Shown here one piece after another: positions 55,350-64,000 of a stretch of 64,000 nucleotides of DNA. The stretch is from Wyeomyia smithii (taxonomy: Eukaryota; Arthropoda; Insecta; Diptera; Culicidae): contig NC_073695.1 of the NCBI RefSeq assembly GCF_029784165.1, forward strand, positions 56,281,290-56,345,289, given 5' to 3'. A model generated the notes under the pieces. The model did no database searches. It saw only the letters and a list, made by a program, of their open reading frames with translations, and was not told the origin of the DNA. Both the position numbers and the translations under genes were made by a program. Within the stretch, counting starts at the first letter, position 1, and the number at the start of each line of letters is the position of its first letter.

Positions 55350-55953
55350 AGGAGGCCAGTGTTTTAGTCGGTAGCTCGTAAACTTGGGCCTGATGGTGGA
55401 TGGTTCCTGGTTTGCAATGCAGTCCAGGATGGCGTCACGAACAGTTTTTAGCAGTTCAGGGGTAAGTCGGGAAGCTGGATAGTCGACCGATGTGATTGAC
55501 AGGCCTCCAAAATCTCCCTATACGTTACCCCTGACCGTTGTCGCTTGTTTACGACCTGACCTAAGCAGTCAATCTGGTCGACTGATTGACGAGCTAAGCT
55601 GGCGGCCTGCTCCATGAGTAGCCTTGGCTTAGCAGTCTTTTCAGGCGCCGCCGTTGCGATTGGGATAGCCGTTTGACGGCAGCAGGAAATGACTCAGGTT
55701 TCCCTTTGTCTTTCGACTGCGTCACCGGAGCGGCAAGACAATCCGTCGGGCTCTCCTCTTTCTCGCTAGGCGAACCGAGATTTAGTACAGATGAAGAACC
55801 GAGGATTAGTGATATAACCGAGGGTTCTCCGTCCAGCGAATCGTTGTCGAGGTTGAAGTCCTGGCTTCTCAACTCCATTTGTTCCGGAAGAGCAAGGCTG
55901 CCAAGGCCCGGGTTTGAAATTTGTTTGTTTAAAGAATCCAGTTTTAATCCCAC
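55350..55953 (-). pseudogene. LOA ORF1 remnant
   Basis: The open frame 55953-55594 encodes a charged/serine-rich protein with KRLSQSQRRRLKRLLSQGYS. A changed frame continues with SITSVDYPASRLTPELLKTV and LDCIANQEPSTIRPKF. Its place upstream of the endonuclease and its basic character fit LOA ORF1. No zinc knuckle is visible, so the C-terminal part is lost or divergent. Confidence 0.5.
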
Positions 55954-56010
55954 GAGTTTACCACGAAATAAGAGGGTCCTCTGCGTGTTACGATGGCCTA
56001 ACGCAGATGG

Positions 56011-56990
56011 CTAAAATACTGTGGAAGAGCGCCAGGTATTCTACTGGCTCCATTGGCGGCTGGGAATTTGTTAGCTCCCACACCATACCACCCAACGCCT
56101 TAGCTTAGGGGTTTTGACCATTAGATTCTACGTAACAGCTATGATTAAAATCTATTACAACCTTCTTCTTCCAGGGGCTTTGGACCCTCTGCTTCAGTTC
56201 TCTATAATTTAAGCCTATCTTGGGCATCGGGGGCTTCTTTAGTGAGTGTTTTTTAAAGCAGTCTTTTAACATTTCTGCTTCTGTAATAAAAAATATAATA
56301 AAATGATTATTTCCAGCTTGAAATAGTGGAAAACTTACAATCAGTCGTTCTTGTTGCTCATGCGATAGAACAGGAAGATTATATCATAAAGCCTAGGGTC
56401 CACATACAAACTCAAGTATACAAAGTGCAAAGTCCAAAGCACCTAGAAACTCACCGAAACAAGATTCTCTCCTTGAATTCTCTTTGTAAGGATCAATACC
56501 GGTTTCGTGGCCATTTTAATTTTTATCAACCATTTGCCAGAATCGTCCGTTAAACAGCTTTTGTAATTTAAGCAGTAATAGTGACATTATGAAGTCTTTC
56601 TGCTGATGCAAGCATTCAACTATCTAAGCTAATATAAGCTGATCCTCAACTAGTTTCACCACCTAAGAACTGCAGTTTTTCGTTATTTCCTAGACAAAAC
56701 GAGTTGGAATATGGCTGTTTTCGCATTATCTTGCCACGGTGCAAAGAGAACTTTTGACAGATTTTTTTGAATGATGTTTACTCTACTTTAAAAACATTTT
56801 ATTTTTATATTATCAACTTTTTATGGTTAGTTAGATTATATTGAAACATAATTAATTCTTTACACCAAGCTTACCAGAGCTGAATATCACTTTCCACATC
56901 ATCTTCATCATCCTCCGTAAATGAGTCTTCAAGTTATTTCCGACAAGAAGATTCTCCGCCTTCGATCGACAGGAATATCTTGGCAAGATA
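56011..56990. other. No gene seen
   Basis: Contains the unresolved 5' border of the LOA element and AT-rich sequence with one motif-free frame (56326-56553). No RNA gene recognised. Confidence 0.4.
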
Positions 56991-57270
56991 CATCTGGTGC
57001 AGAGAAATGCCAAGTCCGCTTAGAATTATTTTGTTGACTTTGTTGGAATAAACAAATTGACCAAATGAAAATGATTGTTATCCTAACACTGTCATAATAA
57101 TGAAGCTGACCAAAAGCAATTCTTATCAGGACAACGTAGAAGCAACTAGACGCACTTCTCCATACACCAGGGGCGCCAAAACTTACAAGACTGGTTAAAA
57201 AGCTATGATCCTTTCAGGGCAACTGATTTGAGCTTAAGTGCAACATTTTTTCGCTTTTGTCGACCAGTGT
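56991..57270. mobile_element. MITE of the ACTGGTCGACAAA family, copy d (280 bp)
   Basis: TA flanks both sides. The right end, reversed, is ACACTGGTCGACAAAAGC. The left end CATCTGGTGCAGAGAAATGC is shared with the copy at 13465-13761. The core contains the family block AAAACTTACAAGACTGGTTA. No coding capacity. Confidence 0.65.
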
Positions 57271-57996
57271 TATGGTAACCAGAGGAAACGCGACTACCAG
57301 GCGACTGGCGATTGTTGGCTCTAGCGGAAAAGCGACAAACCAAGCTTCTTCAAAACTGCAATCAAAACTTGCACCCCCAAATCGTTCGTTCGAAATCTGG
57401 TTAGCTTAACTTTATTGGTTAATCGTCCTAATGAATGTTATCTACAACACATGAACTACAGACGCGTTTTAAAGTTGGATGGTTTGTGTTGACTATATAG
57501 CAGCATCGGCAAAATCGAAGATACGAGCATAAGTTCTGTGCCTCACTAGTCTTCTACTTATGTTATATACGTTGTAAACATTATTCTCTGTTTTGGAATA
57601 CTTCACTGTACAATATCTGAATATGAAAAATCTTGAAAAGCTATTCTACATGCGTTCAATCCGCCACTCACTACCGATTCTCTACTTCATTCCAATGAGT
57701 TTTCGTTCAAAATTTTTTAACTTTAATACCGATTTAAACTCAAGCATAAGTCTAATCGATTCCAGTTAAACGCGTTGAGATCTTGGGTACGGCTTTTCCT
57801 CACACACTTTGACCACCAGAACATGTTTTGGATCTGAACAGCACGTAGTACCTAAAGGTCTTACTATTGCAATATATGAACAATAAACGATTTACAAGAC
57901 TTGATTTGCCTCTGACGGAGACGATCAGCTAAAATTTGTTATCCTCCAGGTGGATTAGAGGGATTTTTCTATTATTTGCTTTACTAAACCATCATT
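57271..57996. other. Downstream flank of TPP2, no gene seen
   Basis: This is the 3' side of the minus-strand TPP2 gene and should include its 3'-untranslated region. No canonical AATAAA was found on the minus strand within the first ~400 nt after the stop, so the polyadenylation site was not assigned. Confidence 0.4.
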
Positions 57997-60900
57997 CTAA
58001 AACAATCGGTATCCCTGAGGGTTGGAGGTAACAATCACCTTTTTCAGCATTTGCTCTATGTGAGACCACTTCTGTTCGCCAACAACTCGAATAGTCTCAT
58101 CGAGAACTTCCCAGGCCAGTTTCTCTTCGTACAGTTTGCCGAGATATTTCAACATTCGACCGTGCTGCTTCAAGGTAAACGCGTGCCAAATCGATGTCAG
58201 CAGTACCTGTGAAGAGAAATAGGTGATCATTGGCGATGATAGAGAACAAATTAAGTTCATTTACTTTTGAATCATTGTAATCAATGAATTTGCCAACGTC
58301 ACCAAAAATCTGATCTATTTCATCCAACTTGTCGGCATCCGGCTCGCCAACCTCATTGCTATCTACAACGGACTTAATGACCCGCAACTTGCAGAGTGCT
58401 ATTAGCTTTTTTTGGGCTGCCTCCAGCAGTTGTTGCTTCTGCTTGTCCATTTGACTGGAAAGGTGAGAAATAAAGTAAAATGGAACATTTAACAAGATCA
58501 ACTTACGTTTTGATTTTAGCCGCATTTTGTCGATTGTCCGTCTTCATACCGTAGTATGCCAGCAGCGCGTTGTGGTCAACGTCTTTCAACAGCAGATCGG
58601 CCAGTTCTATGATTTTAAGCAGTTTTACCTTGAGCAAAGCAGCAGCAGCTGCGCCGCTCTCTCCCTTATCCAAACTAGCAGCAAAAGCTAGCGGTAGATT
58701 TGTTTTCAGATCACTGCTATCTAGGTTTTCAATAAGCGCTAGATGAGCTGCCGGATAGTTTGGATTGTCCTTGAGAACAGCCTTATAGACTATTTCGGCG
58801 TTTTCTGGATCGAGTTTAGCAATCTGTGCGACCTGATAGTCACGTAAACCCTCGCTGTACTCTTCGAATTTACTTTTGGTTTCCTTGGAATTTGTGGAGT
58901 TACCATTTTTCTTCACCGTTGGGCCCTCCGTTAGGATATATTGGAAGTTATAGGTGTCACATTTTTTGCCCAGCTCATCTTTGGCGTAAACTATGGTTCC
59001 TTCTAGCCAAGAACATTGATTAGGGAAAGAAGCTTTCTGAAGTTTATCATTGGAAATCGGAGCTAGATAGATAGGGCGGGTAACACCAGCAGGGAAGACG
59101 CACGCCGCAATTTTCTTTCCATTGGCAATTGCTTGATTGTGTGACTTATAAATATCCACTGCAAGTGCGTTCGCAAGTTTTATGTTTGCCAGAATAGTTG
59201 CCTCACTGGCTTTCTCCAGCAGATCTTTTTTGTCGTGACGAATCTGCAGCCGAATGATGTAGTCACCTTTCTCCAACTTCAGATAACTATCGCTAGAGTA
59301 TGCATCACCGCAACCGACCATCATCTTGTTGGCGTCGTAAATCATCCAGAATTGGGATTCGAACTCACTTTCGTACAAAACACTGCTGAACAAGGGTGCA
59401 TAAAAAGCAACCTCCTGACTTTTGTTCAGATGCAGGTTGTAAGTCAGCACATTTTGATAGATTTGACGACCCGGGTGTATCACGTCGCGTTCCGAGAGAG
59501 GTGTTATTTTCGTATCGGAGGGTTTCAGTACCATCACCGATGATTTAAGTGAGACGGACGGCAGAACTTCCTCCGTTGAAAGTGTCGTCAGATCGATTCG
59601 ATGAATTCCACTCGCACTGTGCATTACGTCTGTAATCGGACATCAAATTTTTGTAAATTAAAAAGAAACATAACTCTGTGAGAACTTACTTCCGTTCAGA
59701 GGTGAGATGCCATGGAATTTAAGGGAATACTTCAGTGGCACACATCCAAAGTTCGACCAGTATTTGGCGATGCAAACTTCCAGAATATTGTCACCCTGTA
59801 TATGTGAAAACAATAACTTTATTAAATATATCTTATAACTTTAAAGTTTGTGACTAACCAAGCATTTAAACGGATAAACTGTAGTTGCTACACTATTTAC
59901 GGGTAGAATTTTCTGCGTCTCCAGAGCTTTACAGTACTTCATCGGCAGTATTTGCATCGTATGGATGAGGAACTTACCACCCACGGAATTGTTTGTATCC
60001 GTGGAAATCATTTCGAGCACAGCCCATGTGGCATATTTCGGGACAAGGAAGAAATTTCGCAAAATCGTATTCGGTTTACAGATTATTGCCTCCGAGCAAG
60101 TATATTCCAGCGTTGTCGGATCAACTACAATCGGTTGGACAACGGTGATAGGAATCTCGAATAAAACTCCCTTATCCACGCAGGAAGAATCAAAAGCTTT
60201 AATGCTAAAATTATCCAGTTCTTTTAGTAATTGCAGTTCGGCATGGTGTAAACTAAACTGACCTCGCTTTATGCACTCCGGCAATCAATCCCGTTGGATC
60301 TACCTTCACGATGATAGTTCTTGTGGAGTAGCAGAGATCCAAGAAGGATCCACATCGAATCCACGACTCAGTTGGAATGAGTGTCAGTCTCACATTGAAA
60401 CTAATTTTGTAGGAGGAAGCTGCAAGCACAAAAAATCATTAAAGTTTATCATAATAATTATCATAATTCAACTTACATGTATATTTATCGTTAAAAAATA
60501 CCGGCTCAATGTTGACGTTGAATTCTTCCGGTTTCGTCAACAGTCCCTGACGTAGATGGATTCCCTTTGCGCCGTTTGGTCCAACAGTGACGGAAAATCG
60601 GAGATTATTCTCGACCAACCCCGAATAGGTGGTCAAATTTTCGAAAGCTTTCTCAACATTCAGCAAACCGTTGCCCTGAGCAAATTTATCTACATAGTCA
60701 ATTTTAGTGGCAGTGTTCCAGAGCGCTCGTTTAATACTAAATGCTGTGTAATTGATGTTCCGCTGCTTTAATCCAGACACTATAACTGCAACCGAACCGG
60801 CAACATGGGGAGCTGCCATGCTAGTTCCGTTCATTAGCTGCGCTTTGGACATTGTAAATTGTGGCACAGAAGCAATCGCTGCTCCTGGAGCACAAACTGT

Positions 60901-62487
60901 CACACCGAAGCCCCCATCGATGCACGGATCTCGGGAGGTCCACGTGTACACGTTCCCCGGCAGCTTTTCCCGTAGGCTGTATTCAGCCTCCATCATATCG
61001 GGTGACACATAGGCACCCACTCCGACACAGCTTGGTTGACTTATATCCGGTGGAGTTCCAATGGTGCAAAGGGCAGGGCCATGATTTCCAGCCGAAGCCA
61101 CCCATACAACGCCGTACTTATTGACAAGTTCACTCATCAGTTCCCCAACCCGTCCGGAGTTGGACCAGTGACTATGCTCTCCGTAGCTCATATTGATTAC
61201 ATCGATTTTACGACCCGATTCGCATAACTCCATCACTTTGATAATCGCACGCACCAGTGCAGTTCCTGTTTCCATCGAACCCAGCCGACCATCGCCGATG
61301 GTTAAGGAAACAACCTTGGCAGCCGGTGCAACTCCGTTCAGTTCGGGGTTGTCCTCGTGATAACCACAGGCAATCGAGGCTACATGTGTGCCGTGACTTG
61401 CTGAAAAGATTTAAAAAACGTAATAGACAATAACCAACATTTTAAAGCAAATTACTCACAACACATTCCGACAATTTCCAGCACATCGCCCTCGTCGTGC
61501 ACGTTGATCGAAATGGACAGGAAATCGTCTAGGTTGACCATCTCGTGTGTTCTACTGTACTCTCGAACGTGTACCGCATTATCCAGGTCACCACGCTCAG
61601 TGATGTCTATCACCGCCAGCCACCCAGTTTTGGTCATAAACAACACGCAGTCGTAGGTAGTCTTCAGGTCGGAATACTTCTTTTCACACGAGTTCAAAAA
61701 CTCCAGCGTACAGTCCAGATTCTCCTTCGCTAATTTGTCCTTTAGGGATAAGTTCTGCGCGGTTGGGTTTTTGGCATCGAATTCGGCCAAATCACGACTT
61801 GCTTCGGCTACGACCCGTTTGTGCGGTTCGTCCCAACTTTTCAGCTTCGAATCCGCTACTATTTTCTCACGGATCCGCGAAGGATATAAGTCGTGCATAC
61901 TTTTGATTCCAACGCGATACTCACCGCCCACGTTTTCCGTTTCCATTGCTTTCGACAACCGAAGGACCCTACCAGAAAGCCCCACGATCGTTCCGTCCGG
62001 CGCAGCCGTAACAATTTTGCTAGTATCTACATCCCCACAACCGGAACAGTCAAACCGTTCAATTACTTTGACTTCTCCTCCTGGAACGGTCTGAATGAAA
62101 AATCGTAAAAAACATTCTTAGTATTTGTCAATCATTCCAAATTTTTTATTATTGTAACACTAAGACAAGATATGTCGTAGAATGATTTGCAAAACTGCAC
62201 AATTGGCTGAGCCATTAACATAACCATTCTTCAACAAACATTACCTATAAATACCACTTCGCTTTCATCGCTTTGAATACGAGATAAGCGCAACTCGGGA
62301 AGGATAGATAAAAGCTCTATCTTACCTCCAGTCCTTTCGCTCGAGGATCGACACCCGAGTCCAGAATGGCGATGGTTACGCCCCTCCCATCGTAGTCCGG
62401 ATACTTGCGTATCAGATTCAGGGCTCCGGTTTCGTTTTTCGGCACCAACGAGCCGGTGGGGAATTTCAAATCTACGACACTTTCCAT
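57997..62487 (-). CDS. TPP2: Tripeptidyl peptidase II, nine coding exons, intact
   Basis: Coding exons (minus): 62487-62326, 62090-61460, 61400-60477, 60419-60263, 60204-59859, 59795-59690, 59629-58507, 58454-58265, 58206-57997. All join in phase with GT..AG introns of 235, 59, 57, 58, 63, 60, 52 and 58 nt, giving 1282 residues (human TPP2 has 1249). The subtilase core is complete: Asp43 in AILDSGVD, His267 in SSHGTHVAS, oxyanion Asn370 in SAGNHGP, and Ser458 in NGTSMAAPH. The long insert between Asp and His is typical of TPP2. The middle part (TVVQPIVVDPTTLEYTC, KYWSNFGCVPLKYSLKF) and helical C-terminal half match the regions that stack into the giant spindle complex. The enzyme removes N-terminal tripeptides from proteasome products in the cytosol. 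There is no signal peptide. I found no stops or frameshifts. Confidence 0.96.
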
Positions 62488-62723
62488 CTTTCTAATTTTC
62501 TTGACACTTTCTGCTACTGCTGCTACTGCTGTGCGATTATGACAGATTGGCTGGAAACCAACAACAGATGAACATCAGTGAACAAAAGATGATGATGATG
62601 ACGACCGAAGAAGAAAGTAAAGGGAATGAATAATGAATTATTGGAAATCATTGGAATGGCTCTATGAAAACGACGCATAGAGGCGCTGCTGTTGAATTTG
62701 ATGATTCTTTGCAGAGTTAAATA
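62488..62723 (-). promoter_or_regulatory. TPP2 5' leader and promoter-proximal region
   Basis: 236 bp lie between the TPP2 start codon and the neighbouring MITE. The minus-strand leader has a GCAGTAGCAGCAGTAGCAG run about 30 nt before the ATG, and the start context is TTAGAAAGATGG. No TATA box was seen. Transcription must start here, further back inside the MITE, or in an unseen upstream exon. Confidence 0.45.
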
Positions 62724-62924
62724 GGGTAATCGCTCCATTATTCATCTCATCAGCCAGGTTCACCTATATTCAACTTATTTCTCTCATTTCTAAAATAACT
62801 GTGAAAGCTAACGGGACTGGTGATACGCTAGTAAATAAAACGCGAGGTGTACTCTTCGACAGTCAACTATAAACTGATTTATTCTCTGCATCAGAACACT
62901 GAGCCAGTGGTCACCACAATTTCA

Positions 62925-62996
62925 GGACTACTTCGTGATTAGGGCGAAACTAGATAGGAAAACAAGCAAGAATTCGCCCTTATCACGAAGTAGTCC
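62925..62996. repeat. Small perfect-like hairpin inside the MITE
   Basis: GGACTACTTCGTGATTAGGG then CGAA is matched by an inverted copy at 62973-62996 with one mismatch in 24 bp, around a 24-nt loop. It is absent from the two other family copies, so it may be a nested insertion or a product of local inversion. Confidence 0.7.
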
Positions 62997-63136
62997 GGAT
63001 TTGTCCAATATACCGTCTAATTTTCACAATTTTTTTAAAGTAAATCAATTTGCTTCTCGATTTTGTCAAGTGGTTGAAAGTTTTACGTTGAAAATATGGT
63101 AAAATTTGACGATAAATTGATCAAAAGGCGTGATAA

Positions 63137-63242
63137 GATGAATATAGGTACTGAGATGAATATAGGTACTGAGATGAATATAGGTACTGAGTTGAATATA
63201 AGTACTGAGATGAATATAGGTACTGCGATGAATATAGGAGCG
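63137..63242 (+). repeat. 18-bp minisatellite GATGAATATAGGTACTGA x6
   Basis: Six units starting at 63137, 63155, 63173, 63191, 63209 and 63227; the last runs into the MITE end. The frame 63096-63299, reading MNIGTE repeats, and its complement 63083-63265 are consequences of the array. The copy at 5908-6124 has about two units at the same end. Confidence 0.92.
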
Positions 63243-63251
63243 GTCACCCTA

Positions 63252-63611
63252 TATGATGAGAGCATTCAATATATTTTTGGTCAAGGACTAATGCTCTAAT
63301 AACTTGAATCTTTAGAATTAAAACCAAATAATTTCGTAGTTCTCGTTTTGTTTATTATCAAAACGAAATCTACGAAATTATTTCTGTCTTTCGTCAGAAA
63401 TTTTAATTCGCGACTTTCCATCAGAAATTTTGGTTCGCCCAAAACGATGTCTTTTAATTTTTGGAACTGAGCAAAGTATCAAGGCTGCAAATATGTCATT
63501 ATATCTTTACTCCACTTTGACAGCTGGTTTTGACATCAAATATCGAATCCCGATAAACCATGCTTGGTATCGCGCATTCATGATCTGCTCATGTGGCACC
63601 TTCTTGTTCTC
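63252..63611. other. No gene seen
   Basis: AT-rich. An inverted AACGAAATCTACGAAATTATT-like motif near 63330-63385 forms a weak stem. Opposite-strand frames at 63430-63746 run into the next repeat and show no motif. Confidence 0.4.
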
Positions 63612-64000
63612 CTGTGTGAACACATCACTGCGACCAGAGACTTTTGATCTATTATGATATTGCCCAGATGTTTTCTGTACTCCGCACTTCATATTATTGG
63701 CAGTATCACTATTGAAGTAAGTGATACGCTTATCATTTATATCCATGCTTGTGTGTGAGTTTTACCCTTCCGTTTCAAACTTACTGCTCTACTATACGGA
63801 GCCTCTTTCCATCCCTACAATATCGCCTAATTACAATGCCCTGAAGAGAGCTTTCATATGTTGCTCAGTCCAGTTTTATTATAAGAGGGACCTATTTTTG
63901 TTAGAAGGAGAGTAGGTACTGTAGAATTCAGTTTGAAGGAAGGGTGTGTGGTGGGGAGCCAAAGAATAAACCCATGTTAAAGTCCTTTGACAGCCAAATG
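63612..64000 (+). repeat. Dispersed direct repeat, second copy (cut by window end)
   Basis: Matches 13983-14371 along its whole length in the same orientation (ACATCACTGCGACCAGAGAC start, TAAAGTCCTTTGACAGCCAA at the window end). The element continues beyond 64000. Non-coding. Confidence 0.7.

Larger units (their letters stand above)
41539..56010 (-). mobile_element. LOA-clade non-LTR retrotransposon (Lian-like) split by three later insertions
   Basis: On the minus strand: ORF1 remnant (55953-55350), endonuclease (55110-54440), RT (54360-53841, resuming 49839-48607 and 47307-47082), RNase H (42568-41900), C-terminal zinc region, and a poly-A tail seen as 12 T at 41539-41550. The GCDANAHH.VWGS endonuclease motif, FLDIEGALDNTSFASIHTAL and RNase H after RT are LOA-clade features; Lian of Aedes aegypti is the known mosquito example. 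Later insertions are an R1-like element (42583-47067), a mariner element (47308-48606) and a hAT-type element (49848-53832). Removing them restores a colinear 4.7-kb element. Host frames carry many stops. The 5' border near 56010 is a guess. Confidence 0.82.
62724..63249. mobile_element. MITE, GATGAATATAGG family, beside TPP2 (526 bp)
   Basis: The left end is GGGTAATCGCTCCATTATTC then ATCTCAT, after TA at 62722-62723. The right end, reversed, is GGGTGACCGCTCCTATATTC, beside TA at 63250-63251. The inner right part (ATATGGTAAAATTTGACG) matches the left part of 5908-6124 in reverse. It contains an expanded 18-bp array and a separate small hairpin. No transposase. Confidence 0.8.

Noticed and set aside
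58826..62108. Plus-strand frames over the TPP2 locus
   Set aside because: All are antisense shadows of TPP2 exons.
62523..62738. Separate small protein upstream of TPP2
   Set aside because: It overlaps the TPP2 leader and the MITE edge and has no motif; at most a decayed upstream frame.
63137..63242. CRISPR-like repeat array
   Set aside because: Units are directly tandem with no spacers, in a eukaryotic MITE.
63083..63299. Repetitive MNIGTE-type protein on either strand
   Set aside because: Product of an 18-bp minisatellite inside a MITE; both strands are open because the unit is a multiple of three without stops.
1..64000. Endogenous viral sequences
   Set aside because: No polymerase, nucleoprotein, glycoprotein or envelope-like motif outside the non-LTR retrotransposons was seen on either strand.

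Overview
The window reads as nuclear DNA of a culicine mosquito (Aedes-like). It is AT-rich and crowded with transposable elements of kinds common in mosquitoes: LOA, R1, I/Loner-type and RTE/CR1-type non-LTR retrotransposons, tRNA-derived SINEs, mariner elements and many MITEs. The one complete cellular gene has 52-63 nt introns, as is usual in Diptera. The organism call is inference from this content.

Layout. 1-21.9 kb holds no recognisable host gene. It contains two long hairpins, fold-back repeats, MITE families with TA or 8-bp target duplications, a SINE with a 15-bp duplication, and retroelement crumbs. 22.0-22.3 kb (minus) holds a plausible first coding exon of an unidentified gene, with acceptor, start codon and donor. 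23.5-24.1 kb is a mariner relic. 25.3-32.4 kb (minus) is an I/Loner-like retrotransposon. Its reverse transcriptase frame is interrupted by a 1.35-kb piece of a sister copy, and that piece carries a 309-bp hAT MITE. 32.4-38.1 kb holds tandem-repeat elements, a tRNA-like SINE head, a CA microsatellite and fragments of an RTE/CR1-type element. 39.1-40.2 kb is GC-richer, apparently unique DNA with no gene I can support. 41.5-56.0 kb (minus) is a LOA-clade retrotransposon split by three later insertions: an R1-like element with a 14-bp duplication, a mariner element, and a 4-kb non-autonomous hAT element with an 8-bp duplication. The hAT element itself contains a 2.2-kb TTAA-flanked fold-back.

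58.0-62.5 kb (minus) is tripeptidyl peptidase II: nine coding exons, 1282 codons, intact, with all subtilase catalytic residues. A MITE sits 236 bp upstream of its start codon. The same MITE family occurs twice more in the window.

TPP2 is the only gene whose role can be stated: a cytosolic giant serine exopeptidase acting after the proteasome. Nearly everything else is mobile DNA, much of it broken. No virus-derived gene, CRISPR array, rRNA gene or functional tRNA gene was seen. Element borders are approximate unless a target duplication is named.
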